Source: Phycisphaeraceae bacterium (GTDB lineage: Bacteria > Planctomycetota > Phycisphaerae > Phycisphaerales > Zrk34). Taken from it: 64,000 bases of DNA. Positions 45,707 to 55,830 of this stretch are shown here, in pieces; the stretch's first letter is position 1, and every line of letters begins with the position of its first letter. Position numbers and translations under genes: made by a program. The stretch is taken from the NCBI GenBank assembly GCA_028284925.1, contig JANQQT010000020.1, forward strand, positions 1-64,000. The letters are read 5' to 3'. The notes below the pieces were generated by a model, which made no database searches, had not been told where the DNA came from, and worked only from the letters and a program-made list of their open reading frames with translations.

Positions 45707-48700
45707 ATGAAGGTTAGCCCAATCATGACCACAATGACGAGCGATGGATCGATCACCACCGTTGGCGCCAAACGCGTGTGGCGCGTCGAAGTTCACCCGA
45801 AAAACGCAAGTGATGATCCGGTTGGCGCATCGGTAAAACACGAAGCAGAGGAATTGGGTGTTTGCGAAGGACTGACGGAAGTTAGGTCAGCATCCGTTTA
45901 CCTCATACAGACAAGTTCGGATCAGGACACGATTGATCGCATCGCATCAGAATTGTTGACAGATCCGATTTGCGAGAGGTATCGACTGGGATCGACACCG
46001 CGTGAAGAAGAAGCAGCGATGGTCGAAGTCCACTTCCTGCCCGGTGTGACAGATCAGGTGGCGGATTCAACCGAGGGAGCAATACGGGAGATGCTGGGTA
46101 ACGACAGCGACTGTGTCGTCCGAACAGGCAAACGCTATGACCTGTTCGGCGTCGAGCAGAATGAAGCCGTCGCGTTTGCTAAGAGGGCACTCGCCAATAG
46201 CGTCATTCAGTCCATTAGCGGGTTACCCGAGTGGCCGCAGAGTTTTGTTGAGGGACATCCATACGAGTTTCACCTGACCCATGTGCCGATTCGAGATCTG
46301 GATGATGCCGGCCTGGAACGTATGTCCCGCGAAAGTCATCTGTTTTTGAGCCTTGAGGAAATGCAGGCTGTAAAGAGTTATTACCTGGAGGCGGGTCGTG
46401 AACCGACGGATGTGGAGTTGGAAACGCTTGCCCAGACTTGGTCCGAGCACTGCGTGCATAAGACACTCAAGTCAAAAGTAAGTTATCGTGAATCAGGTGA
46501 CGTATCGCCGTGCGCCAAAGACTGGGCCAATCGGCCAGGCCACAGCCTGGGAGAAAACGGCGAGTTGTTGATTGACAATATCCTTAAATCAACCATCGCC
46601 GCCGCCACCCATGAGCTAAGGCAAGAGGGCGTGGACTGGTGTATTAGCGTATTCGTCGACAACGCGGGGATTATCGCATTTGACGAAGCGGACGCCGTGA
46701 CGTTTAAGGTCGAGACTCACAATCGACCTAGTGCCATTGAGCCTTACGGCGGAGCCGCGACCGGCATCGGTGGTTGTATCCGCGATACGATGGGAACCGG
46801 CTTGAGTGCCAAACCCATTGCCAATACGGATGTATTTGCCGTTGCTGATCCGGACTATCCGGTTAACGATCTGCCCAGCGGCGTTCTCCATCCGCGTCGC
46901 ATACTGAAACAGGTGGTGGCAGGCGTTCGAGACTACGGCAACCAAATGGGGATTCCCACGGTGAACGGCAGTGTCTGGTTCGACAACCGCTATCTGGGTA
47001 ACCCGCTCGTATTTGCCGGATCGGTTGGGCTGATCCCTAACGACCTTTGTTTTGGTGAAGCGCAAGCAGGTGATCGCATCTTGGCCATCGGGGGCCGTAC
47101 GGGCAGGGATGGAATTCATGGGGCAACGTTCAGCTCTGCGGAGTTAACGGAAACCCACGCCGACGAATTTTCACACGCGGTACAGATCGGCAATCCAATC
47201 ATGGAAAAGAAAGCACTGGATGTGATCCTGCAGGCTCGCGACTACGAAGAGGGTTGCTTGTACAGTGCCATCACTGATTGTGGAGCAGGCGGCTTTAGCA
47301 GTGCCATCGGCGAGATGGGAGAAGAGGTTGGGGCATGCGTGGAATTGGATCGGGCACCGTTGAAGTATGATGGTTTGAGTTATACCGAGATATGGATCAG
47401 CGAGGCACAGGAGCGCATGGTACTGGCCGCACCCGCTGCGAATGTAGACCAAATTCGTGACATCTGCGAAGCAGAGGATGTTGAAGTCAGTGATCTGGGC
47501 GAATTCGGGACAGAGAATCGAGAGTTAGTACTGAAATACGGGGGAAAGGAGGTCGGTCGACTTGGAATGGGCCTCCTGCACGATGGTATCCCTCAACCCA
47601 CGCGGGAGGCGATGTTTAGAGGGGTCGCAGCCCAAGGTGAAAACGACGCCGTGATTTCCGGAACGGGATCTGTATCCGGGGAGAACATCGAAGCTGTTCT
47701 CAAAGCGCTAGTCCGCCATCCCAATGTCGCATCCAAACATTGGATTATTCGGCAATACGACCATGAAGTTCAGGGTGGATCGGTGATCAAGCCATTGGTT
47801 GGTCCCGGTCATGATGGTCCGAGTGACGCAGCCGTCCTTCGCCCCAAGTTGGATAGTGATCGTGGAATCGCATTGTCGAATGGTTTGGCGACGAATCTGG
47901 GGGATGCCGATCCGTATTGGATGACACTGGCTGCGATTGATGAGGCAGTACGTAATGCGGTATGCGTAGGAGCGCGGCCCGACCGAGTGGCCGTACTGGA
48001 TAATTTCTGTTGGGCCAAATGTGATCGACCGGAAAACCTCGGCGGCTTGGTCCGAGCGGCTGAAGCGTGTTACGACGGAGCTAAAGCGTACCGTACGCCT
48101 TTCATCTCTGGAAAGGACTCACTAAACAATGAGTTTACCATGGAGGATGGAACAGTCATTGCAATTCCACCAACGTTGCTGATCAGCGCGATTGGGATTG
48201 TGGATGATGTGACCAAATGCGTCACGATGGATAGCAAGGCAGAAGGTAATCTCCTGATACAAGTTGGCGTCACACGCAGCGCGATGGGCGGATCACATTT
48301 CCATTCAGTCACAAACGGGCCTGCAAACGGAGACATCCCAAGAGTGGACATCACCAACGCTCCAGAAGTATTGGCTGAGGTAGCAAGGTTAATTGCGGAA
48401 GGTGTCGTGCGATCAGCCCATGACTGCAGCGAAGGCGGCATGTTGGTCGCGGCTGCGGAGATGGCGTTTTCGGGCGGATTAGGACTGAACATCAATATCC
48501 ATGGCGTTCCGCGCAATGGTGAGCTTGGCGTGACTGAAGCCTGTTTCGCCGAAACACCGACCCGAATCCTTTTAGAAGTGGAAGCAGCCCATTTCGACAG
48601 CGTTGCGCGTTCTTTGCGTGGGGCAGGTGTGCCGTTTGGCCAAATAGGAACGTTCACGGATAGCGGTCGTTTATATGTAAGGCACGATGAGGGAGGTAAG

Positions 48701-48760
48701 CTGGCTGACATATGTCTAAGAGAAGTTAAGGATGCATGGCTTGCCCCACTGGATTGGTAG
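45707..48760 (+). CDS. purL: Phosphoribosylformylglycinamidine synthase, synthetase subunit with PurS-like N terminus
   Basis: A 1017-residue PurL that makes FGAM from FGAR, ATP and ammonia in purine synthesis. The C-terminal 800 residues carry the two PurM-like halves: TWSEHCVHKT, VETHNRPSAIEPYGGAATGIGG and DCGAGGFSS, then HDGPSDAAVLRP, FISGKDSLNNE and AHDCSEGGML. The N-terminal 190 residues hold two alpha/beta units (EVHPKNASDDPVG..., EVHFLPGVTDQVADSTE...) that resemble PurS, which is a separate small protein in Gram-positive bacteria. The start could be ATG 45707 or 45725. purQ follows after 94 bases on the same strand. The glutaminase subunit would supply ammonia. Confidence 0.96.
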   Translation: MKVSPIMTTMTSDGSITTVGAKRVWRVEVHPKNASDDPVGASVKHEAEELGVCEGLTEVRSASVYLIQTSSDQDTIDRIASELLTDPICERYRLGSTPREEEAAMVEVHFLPGVTDQVADSTEGAIREMLGNDSDCVVRTGKRYDLFGVEQNEAVAFAKRALANSVIQSISGLPEWPQSFVEGHPYEFHLTHVPIRDLDDAGLERMSRESHLFLSLEEMQAVKSYYLEAGREPTDVELETLAQTWSEHCVHKTLKSKVSYRESGDVSPCAKDWANRPGHSLGENGELLIDNILKSTIAAATHELRQEGVDWCISVFVDNAGIIAFDEADAVTFKVETHNRPSAIEPYGGAATGIGGCIRDTMGTGLSAKPIANTDVFAVADPDYPVNDLPSGVLHPRRILKQVVAGVRDYGNQMGIPTVNGSVWFDNRYLGNPLVFAGSVGLIPNDLCFGEAQAGDRILAIGGRTGRDGIHGATFSSAELTETHADEFSHAVQIGNPIMEKKALDVILQARDYEEGCLYSAITDCGAGGFSSAIGEMGEEVGACVELDRAPLKYDGLSYTEIWISEAQERMVLAAPAANVDQIRDICEAEDVEVSDLGEFGTENRELVLKYGGKEVGRLGMGLLHDGIPQPTREAMFRGVAAQGENDAVISGTGSVSGENIEAVLKALVRHPNVASKHWIIRQYDHEVQGGSVIKPLVGPGHDGPSDAAVLRPKLDSDRGIALSNGLATNLGDADPYWMTLAAIDEAVRNAVCVGARPDRVAVLDNFCWAKCDRPENLGGLVRAAEACYDGAKAYRTPFISGKDSLNNEFTMEDGTVIAIPPTLLISAIGIVDDVTKCVTMDSKAEGNLLIQVGVTRSAMGGSHFHSVTNGPANGDIPRVDITNAPEVLAEVARLIAEGVVRSAHDCSEGGMLVAAAEMAFSGGLGLNINIHGVPRNGELGVTEACFAETPTRILLEVEAAHFDSVARSLRGAGVPFGQIGTFTDSGRLYVRHDEGGKLADICLREVKDAWLAPLDW

Positions 48761-48854
48761 CCCATGTGATCTGGTCGTTTCAGTTCTCTATTAACACATG
48801 TGATACGCGGAAGGCGTTTTCTTCTCTCGACGAGGGTGTGTATACTGCAAAGCC

Positions 48855-49706
48855 ATGAAGCCAAAAACTCTGATCATGCGGACAGCGGGAACGAATGCAG
48901 ACGTAGAGCTTGCTCACGCTTTTGAGGTAGCGGGTGCTGATACCGAGTTCGTTCATCTGAACCGGTTAATCAAAAACCCCGCACATTTAGGTGAATTTGA
49001 TCTTCTCGGCGTACCCGGCGGTTTCAGTTATGGCGATGATATTTCTGCGGGCCGGATTTACGCCACGCGCGTTCGGCACCGCCTGTATGGAGCTTTGCGA
49101 GAGTTCGTTTTGGCCGGAAAACCCGTCATTGGTATCTGCAACGGATTCCAATTGCTGGTTAAGACGGGATTACTCCCGGGCTTTGAATTGCCACAGGACA
49201 CAGCCCCTGCCCAGTTGGCAACGCTCACAGACAACACGATCCCACAGTACGTCGATCGCTGGGTAGGCATTAGAACGCCTGAACAGACACCCTGCATATG
49301 GACAAAGGGTCTTGATGAATTCGATCTTCCGATAGCTCACGGCGAAGGCCGATTTGTGTCGACTCCAGACGTTTTGGCCCGGCTGAATGAGCTTGGGCAA
49401 ATCGCAATTCGATATACGAGTAACCCAAACGGATCGATGGAGGATGTCGCGGGAATATGTGATCCAACAGGTCTCGTATTTGGGCTAATGCCCCACCCTG
49501 AGCGCTATGTGACACACGAAAATCATCCGTGCGCCACACGAGATGGAATGGGTGGGGAAATGCCCGCGGGTCTGGCGATGTTTATCAATGCTGTGGAGTA
49601 CGCTACCGTGGGAAAGCGTGAACAGGCGAAGGTCGTGATCGAGGCTGTCGATGGCGGCGAGTTGGATCAACCCATGACAGAGGGCATCACAAGCTACAAC
49701 CGATAG
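48855..49706 (+). CDS. purQ: Phosphoribosylformylglycinamidine synthase, glutaminase subunit
   Basis: A 283-residue class I glutamine amidotransferase. The oxyanion strand LLGVPGGFSYGDD, the nucleophile Cys in GICNGFQLL, and the catalytic His/Glu in LMPHPERY are all present. It makes ammonia from glutamine for PurL, encoded 94 bases upstream. The protein is longer than the usual roughly 230-residue PurQ, with inserts such as TLTDNTIPQYVDRWVGI, as in the longer planctomycete and archaeal forms. The two genes probably share a transcript, but the gap could hold an internal promoter. Confidence 0.96.
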   Translation: MKPKTLIMRTAGTNADVELAHAFEVAGADTEFVHLNRLIKNPAHLGEFDLLGVPGGFSYGDDISAGRIYATRVRHRLYGALREFVLAGKPVIGICNGFQLLVKTGLLPGFELPQDTAPAQLATLTDNTIPQYVDRWVGIRTPEQTPCIWTKGLDEFDLPIAHGEGRFVSTPDVLARLNELGQIAIRYTSNPNGSMEDVAGICDPTGLVFGLMPHPERYVTHENHPCATRDGMGGEMPAGLAMFINAVEYATVGKREQAKVVIEAVDGGELDQPMTEGITSYNR

Positions 49707-49723
49707 CGTTGGAGAGGAGGCTT

Positions 49724-50299
49724 ATGTTTTCTCCCGAGATTCAACGCGTAATCGATCGTGTTGATCGGTTGCGAAATGAGGTAGACGACCACTGGCAGAT
49801 ACCGGCAGAAGAGGGGCGACTGCTTGCACAGCTTGTTCGTTTGGCCGGAAGCAAAAGTATCTGCGAGATTGGGACAAGTTACGGGTTTTCGACTTTACAC
49901 CTTGCAGCCGCGGCGGCGAGACATGAGGGTGTCGTTCATACCTTCGACATCGATGACCGTAAAGTCGTTGCAGCACGCGAATACGTCCAAGATGCGGGAT
50001 TGGGAAAGTTTGTATTTTTTCATTGCGGAAGGGCGCAGGATCTGATTGGAAGCATCGAACTCAACGCCCCGTTCGACTTCGTATTCATCGATGCGTGGAA
50101 GAGTGAATCAGAAACCTACCTGGATGCCGTGCTGCAACGAATCGGTAAACGATGTGTCCTGGTCACGGACAACACGGACACACACGCGGACCAGTTAAAT
50201 GACTTTGTGAAGCGATTACGAAATCTGGAGGGAGCGATAAGTTGTAACATCTCAGTTGGAAACGGTATTGAATTAACGATATTGGACGGCGTGGTATGA
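49724..50299 (+). CDS. Class I SAM-dependent O-methyltransferase
   Basis: A 191-residue methyltransferase from ATG 49724, preceded by GGAGG; a TTG frame extends to 49709. The SAM-binding motif is SICEIGTSYGFSTLHLA, with the acidic VVHTFDIDD on the next strand. FDFVFIDAWKSE and VLVTDNTDTHAD match the catechol-O-methyltransferase-like family. The last four bases overlap the next gene as ATGA. It is encoded 17 bases after purQ. Substrate is not known. Confidence 0.92.
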   Translation: MFSPEIQRVIDRVDRLRNEVDDHWQIPAEEGRLLAQLVRLAGSKSICEIGTSYGFSTLHLAAAAARHEGVVHTFDIDDRKVVAAREYVQDAGLGKFVFFHCGRAQDLIGSIELNAPFDFVFIDAWKSESETYLDAVLQRIGKRCVLVTDNTDTHADQLNDFVKRLRNLEGAISCNISVGNGIELTILDGVV

Positions 50300-51465
50300 G
50301 CGATAACGATCCTAAGACAGCTAACGTCATGGCGGGGATACCGGCGACCAACTTCAATCTTTATCATCGGATTCGATTCAGTGTGGGTGACCCGGCGGCT
50401 TTAATTGAAACAACTGGGGAGAGCGGAGTACCGCAAACTCTTCTGATTCTGAGAGATATTGAAATGGACCGCGCGAGAATGTTCGCGCGGGCGGACGAAG
50501 TGAAATGTCCAAAAGACTATGAGCCTGAAGGCGGATTGAGCGGCGATCGTGAAACCGCGACGGCACAGGCTGTGGGTGAGTATTTAAGACGGATAGGCAT
50601 ACAGCGTGTTATTGCAGACCGTACATTACCGTTGATATTCGCTGACGCGATACAGAATGTGGGTGTCGAGGTCTTCTGTGATCTCGAGAAGGGCGTGCGT
50701 GAGCGTCGAGCCAAGGATGAGCAGGAAATCGGCTGGTTACGTCAAGCACAGGAAATGACAGAGGAAGTCATGCGAATGGCTTGCGAGCGTGTGGCTTGCG
50801 CCGATGCCGATAAGAATGGTATTCTGACGGTTGGGGGAGAGATATTAACAAGCGAAGGAATACGAAGTAAGATCGATGTATACCTGATGAAGCGGGGATA
50901 TGGCAATCCGGAAAGTATCGTGGCGGGTGGCGCGCAAGGGGGTGACTGCCATGAACACGGTAGTGGCGCACTCCGAACCGGCGAACCAGTCATCATAGAC
51001 ATATTCCCGGTGAATCGTGAGACTAAATACAATGGTGACTGTACACGCACCGTGGTGCATGGAGACGTCAGCGAAGAAATTGCCCGAAGACATGAAGCAG
51101 TCATCACCGCAAAAACAGCAGCGATCGAAGCGATTCGAGCCGATGTAAGTGGTGAAGAAGTTCATTCCGCAACTGCAAGTGTGATCGGTGAATACGGATA
51201 CTCAATGGGCATTGAGGAATGGGAAAAGGATGAGACACGAGCCGGTATGCCACATGGCACGGGGCACGGAATCGGGCTGGAAGTCCATGAACCTCCCTTC
51301 CTGGACAAGAAGGGGACGATTCTGGTGACGGGTGATGTCTTGACTGTGGAACCCGGAGTTTATTGCAAGCAATTGGGCGGTGTGCGCATTGAGGACATGG
51401 TCGTCGTAACAAGAGATGGATGTGAGAATCTAAACACGCTATATGAAGGGTTGAGTTGGAAGTAG
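50296..51465 (+). CDS. M24-family Xaa-Pro peptidase-like protein
   Basis: A 389-residue protein whose ATG overlaps the TGA of the methyltransferase gene. The N-terminal 140 residues are the creatinase N domain. The pita-bread catalytic domain has metal ligands in VIIDIFP, YNGDCTRT, GTGHGIGLEVHEPP, VEPGVY and RIEDMVVVT. It would cleave X-Pro dipeptides or N termini. The likely operon with purQ and the methyltransferase suggests no specific pathway. Confidence 0.93.
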   Translation: MSDNDPKTANVMAGIPATNFNLYHRIRFSVGDPAALIETTGESGVPQTLLILRDIEMDRARMFARADEVKCPKDYEPEGGLSGDRETATAQAVGEYLRRIGIQRVIADRTLPLIFADAIQNVGVEVFCDLEKGVRERRAKDEQEIGWLRQAQEMTEEVMRMACERVACADADKNGILTVGGEILTSEGIRSKIDVYLMKRGYGNPESIVAGGAQGGDCHEHGSGALRTGEPVIIDIFPVNRETKYNGDCTRTVVHGDVSEEIARRHEAVITAKTAAIEAIRADVSGEEVHSATASVIGEYGYSMGIEEWEKDETRAGMPHGTGHGIGLEVHEPPFLDKKGTILVTGDVLTVEPGVYCKQLGGVRIEDMVVVTRDGCENLNTLYEGLSWK

Positions 51466-51471
51466 ATTACC

Positions 51472-51505
51472 AAAAAAACGCCGCGAGAAAAAGATTCTCG
51501 CGGCG
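51472..51505 (-). terminator. Rho-independent terminator of the large surface-protein gene
   Basis: On the minus strand an 11-bp stem (51505-51495 with 51489-51479) has an AAAGA-complement loop and is followed by seven T residues. It lies 37 bases after the stop of the surface-protein gene. It also sits just beyond the M24 stop on the opposite strand, where the hairpin may help too. Confidence 0.95.
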
Positions 51506-51541
51506 CACGGAATTTAGTGAATAATCAAGTTCAATTTCATA

Positions 51542-54500
51542 TCACGGCAACAACTCGTCACCGGTAAGAAACTCTATGTCCGTAACGGTAAGCACTTCGT
51601 TGGCACGCTCATCCGTGCAATCCTGATTGTCATCCGCCAGGAACCAGTCAAGACCTTGCAATCCGAACAACCAGTCCCTCACGCCATCCGAGGAAACTGT
51701 CGTGCTGTCCAACTTGAAGATCCCACCTGCCCCGACTCCCATCGAGATATTTGAAATACGCGTCAGATAATCGTTAGCATCATTCCATGCCGCAAGCAAT
51801 GCGAGGGCGGCAGCTTCAGAGTTAGCATCAATGTAATCACCGCCAATGAGAATGTCATCGTCTCGTTGCCCAAGAATGAAGTCATATCCATCGCCTCCGA
51901 TCAAAATATCACGACCGTTTCGGCCCGCGATTAGATCGCCGCCATTTCCACCATATATGAAATCAACGCCTTTACCACCTGACAGATAGTCGTGACCGTT
52001 GCCACCATAGAGCTGCGTAATCACATCGGCATCACGATGACGCATACGGATAAAGTCATTTCCATCCTGACCATAAACCACGATGCGCCCGATGATTGGA
52101 CCGAATGAATCCCGCAGACGGAAATGGCCATGATTCAGTTCGTTAAGTTTGACGATCACTTCGCCATCCTGGGATCCGGGCCGAACCTTGATAATGTCTG
52201 AGGACTGACTGCCACCGATACGCAAAACCTGGAAACCGGGATTTTCGGGATCGGGCAGTTCAAGCGTTACCGTAACCGAAAGCGTAAGCGACTCCGAGGC
52301 GATGCCCCCGTCTCCGTCATCTGCAGTATGGGTAATGGTAAATTCACCCGTCTCGATCGGCGTAAAGTCAATCGAGCCTCCAGTACCGGATGCCACAACG
52401 ATATTGGAAGAATCAGTAACCTCCCAAGACTGCGTAAGAACATCTACCGGGTCAGATGCCGATGCATTATAAGTAAGTGGCTGACCACGTACCGCCTGTG
52501 TCTCGCCATCCAGAACATCAATGGTCGGAGCAACGTTAAGAATATCTATCGTCGCAGAATCGGTCGCCAATCCTCCATCGCCGTCAGTCACGCGCAAATG
52601 AACCGTGACGGTCGTGTCGCCATCCAATGCTGACGCATCAAACACAGGTGACGCACCGACTGCATCATCAAAAACGCCATCATTATCCAAGTCCCACTCA
52701 AAGGTGAGCGGGTCATTCACGCCTGCCACATCCGAACCAATACCGGCCAGACTGATGGAGCCACCCTCATCAACCGTGTATGGTCCACCGGCGTCAGCCG
52801 TGGGGGCAACATTAAGTATCTCAATCGAAGCCGAGTCCGTTGCCGAACCACCATCGCCATCCGTGACACGAAGGTGAACGGTAATCGTCGCGTCGCCGTC
52901 CAATGTCGAAGCGTCGAAGACTGGAGATGTGCCAACTGCGTCATCAAAGTTCCCGTCGTTATCGAAATCCCATTCAAATGTAAGCGGATCATTGACCCCC
53001 GCGATGTCCGATCCTGAAGCTGAAAGGCTGACCGAACCGCCTTCGTCTACCGAGTAAGTCCCTCCGGCATCGGCGGTCGGATCAACATTCAGAACGCTAA
53101 CAGTGGTAGTACCCGTGCCAACGAGGCCGCCATCATCGGTGGCGCGAACGGAAACGTTCACGACAGTAGGACCATCCAAACCAACGGCAGAGAAAGTCGT
53201 CGTAATGCCAACGGCATCATCGAAGTTACCATCCCCGTCCAAGTCCCATTCATAGACAAGTGTGTTGCCGGCTTGCTGCGCATCGGTCGTCCCCGAGGCG
53301 TCCAGTAAGACCGAGCTTTCTTCATTCACCGCGTATGGTCCGCCGATATCCACAACCGGCGGAGTATTGGGTGGAATCTGTACCGTAGGCGATAGTTCCG
53401 ATGTGTCGCCATGACCAATGATCGTGCTGAACGAATCAGTCTCGGCAAGCGTAGCAGTGGATGTAATGTAATCGCCAGGCGCAGCTAATGTTCCGAGGAC
53501 GGCCGAGAATGACGCATTGCCCAAAGCATCCGTAACCACATCAATGGAACCGAGAAGTACTTGCGCCTCTGCAATTCCCGGTGAATCCTCAGACGAATTG
53601 GCGAAAAACTGCAATGTAAATGTCTCATTGGCAAGTGAATTGAGCGAACCACTCACAGTGGTGGTTGTCGCGCCGATCGAAGCCGCCGTGAGTATTGGAT
53701 GATTCTGCAGATTGTTCGCCCCAATATCACCGTCACCAGGATCATTTGCTGTCGGGCCATCGACACTCAGATCGATACCGAATCCGGCGTTATTGGTCAC
53801 TGAATTTGAAAGAAATGCATTCCTTACACCGGAAAAGATCTGGACTTGAAGTCCCGTTCCGCCATTGTTCGCAACTGTATTACCATCCGTAGGATTGATT
53901 CCGCCAATCGTATTGTCGACACCGTTGGTAACACGAACACCTTCGCTTCCATTTCCAACAGGTGTCACGCCATCCGAACCAACGCCGATCCGATTGGCCG
54001 TAATCGTATTGTCATTTCCACCGATGAGAAGACCCTGAGTAGTATTTCCGGAGATGGTGTTATCGTGAACGGTGTTGTTGGAGCCGGCCGGCGTCGAGCC
54101 GCGCGTCGTAAATGCCACACCCGCCGAGGCATTGGCGAGCGAAACGAGTCCGGATATGTCCGTCCCAATCAGGTTCTGTGTTACCAAGTTGTTGGTTGGC
54201 GCGCCTCCAAAATCAACACCGAAATCTCCATTTCCGGAAATGACATTGCCTTGAACCGTATTGAAGGTCGCAAAAAAAGTAAGAGCAACACCGCGATTAG
54301 TATTGGGTATGGGCGATGTCCCAGTTACATCCGTCCCGATCAGATTTCCTATAACCTTATTGCCATTCCCCAGACTACCAGACGAGTTTCCTGAAATCTC
54401 GACACCAACACCAGTGCCAAACGAACCAGTATTCCCGGAAATGACATTGCCTTCTCCCGCGCCAAGGCCGCCGATCAGGTTTTGATCACCTCCTGAAATG

Positions 54501-55501
54501 GTGACACCATTCCCGTTGGAAACACCTGAAGTCCCCGTAATGTTCGTTCCTATAAAGTTCCCCTGAACAACATTCGCATCGGCAGAGAATCCGTTAATCC
54601 GTACACCCGTGCCAAAGTTCCCCGAGATGATGTTGCGCTCAGTCGCTGAAGAGCCGCCAATCACATTCGATGATCCATCATTGATTAACACGCCGTCAGA
54701 CGTATTTGCGTTGCGGACCAATCCCGTGGCGCGCATCCCAATAAGGTTTCCCGTGATGATGTTCTGATCCGAGCCGTTAATTTCAACACCATTTGAGTTG
54801 TTACCGGAAATGACATTCCTTTCCGCAGCGTCATTCGTCCCATCGGCATTCGTTCCTATACGATTGTTGTTGGAAGAAGCAGATATGTTCACCCCATCCG
54901 ATGTATTACCCTGATCAAGCGTGCCCGAGGCATCGATACCGATGTGGTTACCCGCAAGCCAATTGTTCTGCGCCCCCCCATTGATAGCAACACCATGCAA
55001 ACTAAAGGATCGAATGACCAGCCCGTGTACTTCGTTTCCATCGCTTGATATCGTAAGTCCGGATACTCCCGGGCCTGCAGACAATCCATTCAGAATAACC
55101 TCAGGCCCAAGCGCATTGGTATCACCTGTGCTGCTTGTCTGCGTGGTGCCGTCGATACGTACGCCGCCCGCAACATCGCTCAATGCAGGTAATGCCGAAA
55201 GAAGGTCTATCTGAAATGCATCGGCGGAAGCGTCACCCCCTGTCACCGCCGAGTCGGTATCAATGAACCCTGAATCTGAAGTAGGAATATCGAATGAAAT
55301 GACATCCGGCCCGATGTTCGCATTGGCATCAATAATCGCCTGCCTAAGTGAACCCACCCCTGCATCGAGCGTATTGGTCACCACAAACGTCGAAAGTAGA
55401 AGTCGGTTTTCCAGAGACTCCAAGTGCAAATGTGGATTCAGAAATTGATGATGCGCGCGCCGATGGCGCAGGCTCTTTCGAATAGTACGGTCGTATGACA
55501 T
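51542..55501 (-). CDS. Large surface protein with beta-helix, PKD and RTX-like domains
   Basis: About 1319 residues from ATG 55501, with AAGGATGG upstream. A basic N terminus leads to LESLENRLLLS, a motif seen at the head of many big planctomycete surface proteins, then GSLRQAIIDANANIG, like the CSLREA domain. Residues about 80-720 are parallel beta-helix repeats, with phrases like NVISGN and GTDVTGT. Four PKD/Ig-like units follow (about residues 720-1080); the second and third are near duplicates (DPLTFEWDxDNDGxFDDAVG). The C terminus has RTX-like calcium repeats (YGGNGHDYLSGGKGVDFI). It probably is exported and binds calcium or polysaccharide. Confidence 0.9.
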   Translation of the reverse strand: MSYDRTIRKSLRHRRAHHQFLNPHLHLESLENRLLLSTFVVTNTLDAGVGSLRQAIIDANANIGPDVISFDIPTSDSGFIDTDSAVTGGDASADAFQIDLLSALPALSDVAGGVRIDGTTQTSSTGDTNALGPEVILNGLSAGPGVSGLTISSDGNEVHGLVIRSFSLHGVAINGGAQNNWLAGNHIGIDASGTLDQGNTSDGVNISASSNNNRIGTNADGTNDAAERNVISGNNSNGVEINGSDQNIITGNLIGMRATGLVRNANTSDGVLINDGSSNVIGGSSATERNIISGNFGTGVRINGFSADANVVQGNFIGTNITGTSGVSNGNGVTISGGDQNLIGGLGAGEGNVISGNTGSFGTGVGVEISGNSSGSLGNGNKVIGNLIGTDVTGTSPIPNTNRGVALTFFATFNTVQGNVISGNGDFGVDFGGAPTNNLVTQNLIGTDISGLVSLANASAGVAFTTRGSTPAGSNNTVHDNTISGNTTQGLLIGGNDNTITANRIGVGSDGVTPVGNGSEGVRVTNGVDNTIGGINPTDGNTVANNGGTGLQVQIFSGVRNAFLSNSVTNNAGFGIDLSVDGPTANDPGDGDIGANNLQNHPILTAASIGATTTTVSGSLNSLANETFTLQFFANSSEDSPGIAEAQVLLGSIDVVTDALGNASFSAVLGTLAAPGDYITSTATLAETDSFSTIIGHGDTSELSPTVQIPPNTPPVVDIGGPYAVNEESSVLLDASGTTDAQQAGNTLVYEWDLDGDGNFDDAVGITTTFSAVGLDGPTVVNVSVRATDDGGLVGTGTTTVSVLNVDPTADAGGTYSVDEGGSVSLSASGSDIAGVNDPLTFEWDFDNDGNFDDAVGTSPVFDASTLDGDATITVHLRVTDGDGGSATDSASIEILNVAPTADAGGPYTVDEGGSISLAGIGSDVAGVNDPLTFEWDLDNDGVFDDAVGASPVFDASALDGDTTVTVHLRVTDGDGGLATDSATIDILNVAPTIDVLDGETQAVRGQPLTYNASASDPVDVLTQSWEVTDSSNIVVASGTGGSIDFTPIETGEFTITHTADDGDGGIASESLTLSVTVTLELPDPENPGFQVLRIGGSQSSDIIKVRPGSQDGEVIVKLNELNHGHFRLRDSFGPIIGRIVVYGQDGNDFIRMRHRDADVITQLYGGNGHDYLSGGKGVDFIYGGNGGDLIAGRNGRDILIGGDGYDFILGQRDDDILIGGDYIDANSEAAALALLAAWNDANDYLTRISNISMGVGAGGIFKLDSTTVSSDGVRDWLFGLQGLDWFLADDNQDCTDERANEVLTVTDIEFLTGDELLP
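51840..52080 (-). repeat. RTX-like calcium-binding nonapeptide repeats
   Basis: Inside the surface protein, about eight imperfect GGxGxDxxx repeats occur, such as YGGNGHDYLSGG, YGGNGGDLI and GGDGYDFILG. Such nonapeptides form calcium-binding parallel beta-rolls in secreted proteins, often exported by type I systems. Confidence 0.8.
52270..53375 (-). repeat. Four PKD/Ig-like repeats of about 90 residues
   Basis: In the surface protein, four units start with [DA]PT or PPVVD followed by DxGGxY[ST]VDE. Units two and three are clearly similar along their whole length, differing at roughly one position in five, which points to a recent duplication. Units one and four are more diverged. Confidence 0.8.
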
Positions 55502-55830
55502 CGGTCCATCCTTTCTCGTGGAACAACTGCAAAATCCCGGAGGAGCAAAAATAACTGAACACATGCTCAGAACGTACGCAGGAATTTACATCCAATTCTT
55601 TTTAAGTGTCAACGACTATTTTGAAGTAAGTCGACGAACCGGTGGTCCAAACCCAAAATCCAGAGTAGGGGAAAGTATGAAGCCCGATTTCGCAAGACGT
55701 GTAGATCCGTTCGCGGCATTACCGGATTGCCGTTAATTCTCCAGCAAATCCAACATGCCACGCACTATGCGTTCTCAATGCAGCAATGCAATGTATCAGG
55801 GAAATTCCGATGACTCGGCAAACGGATGGC

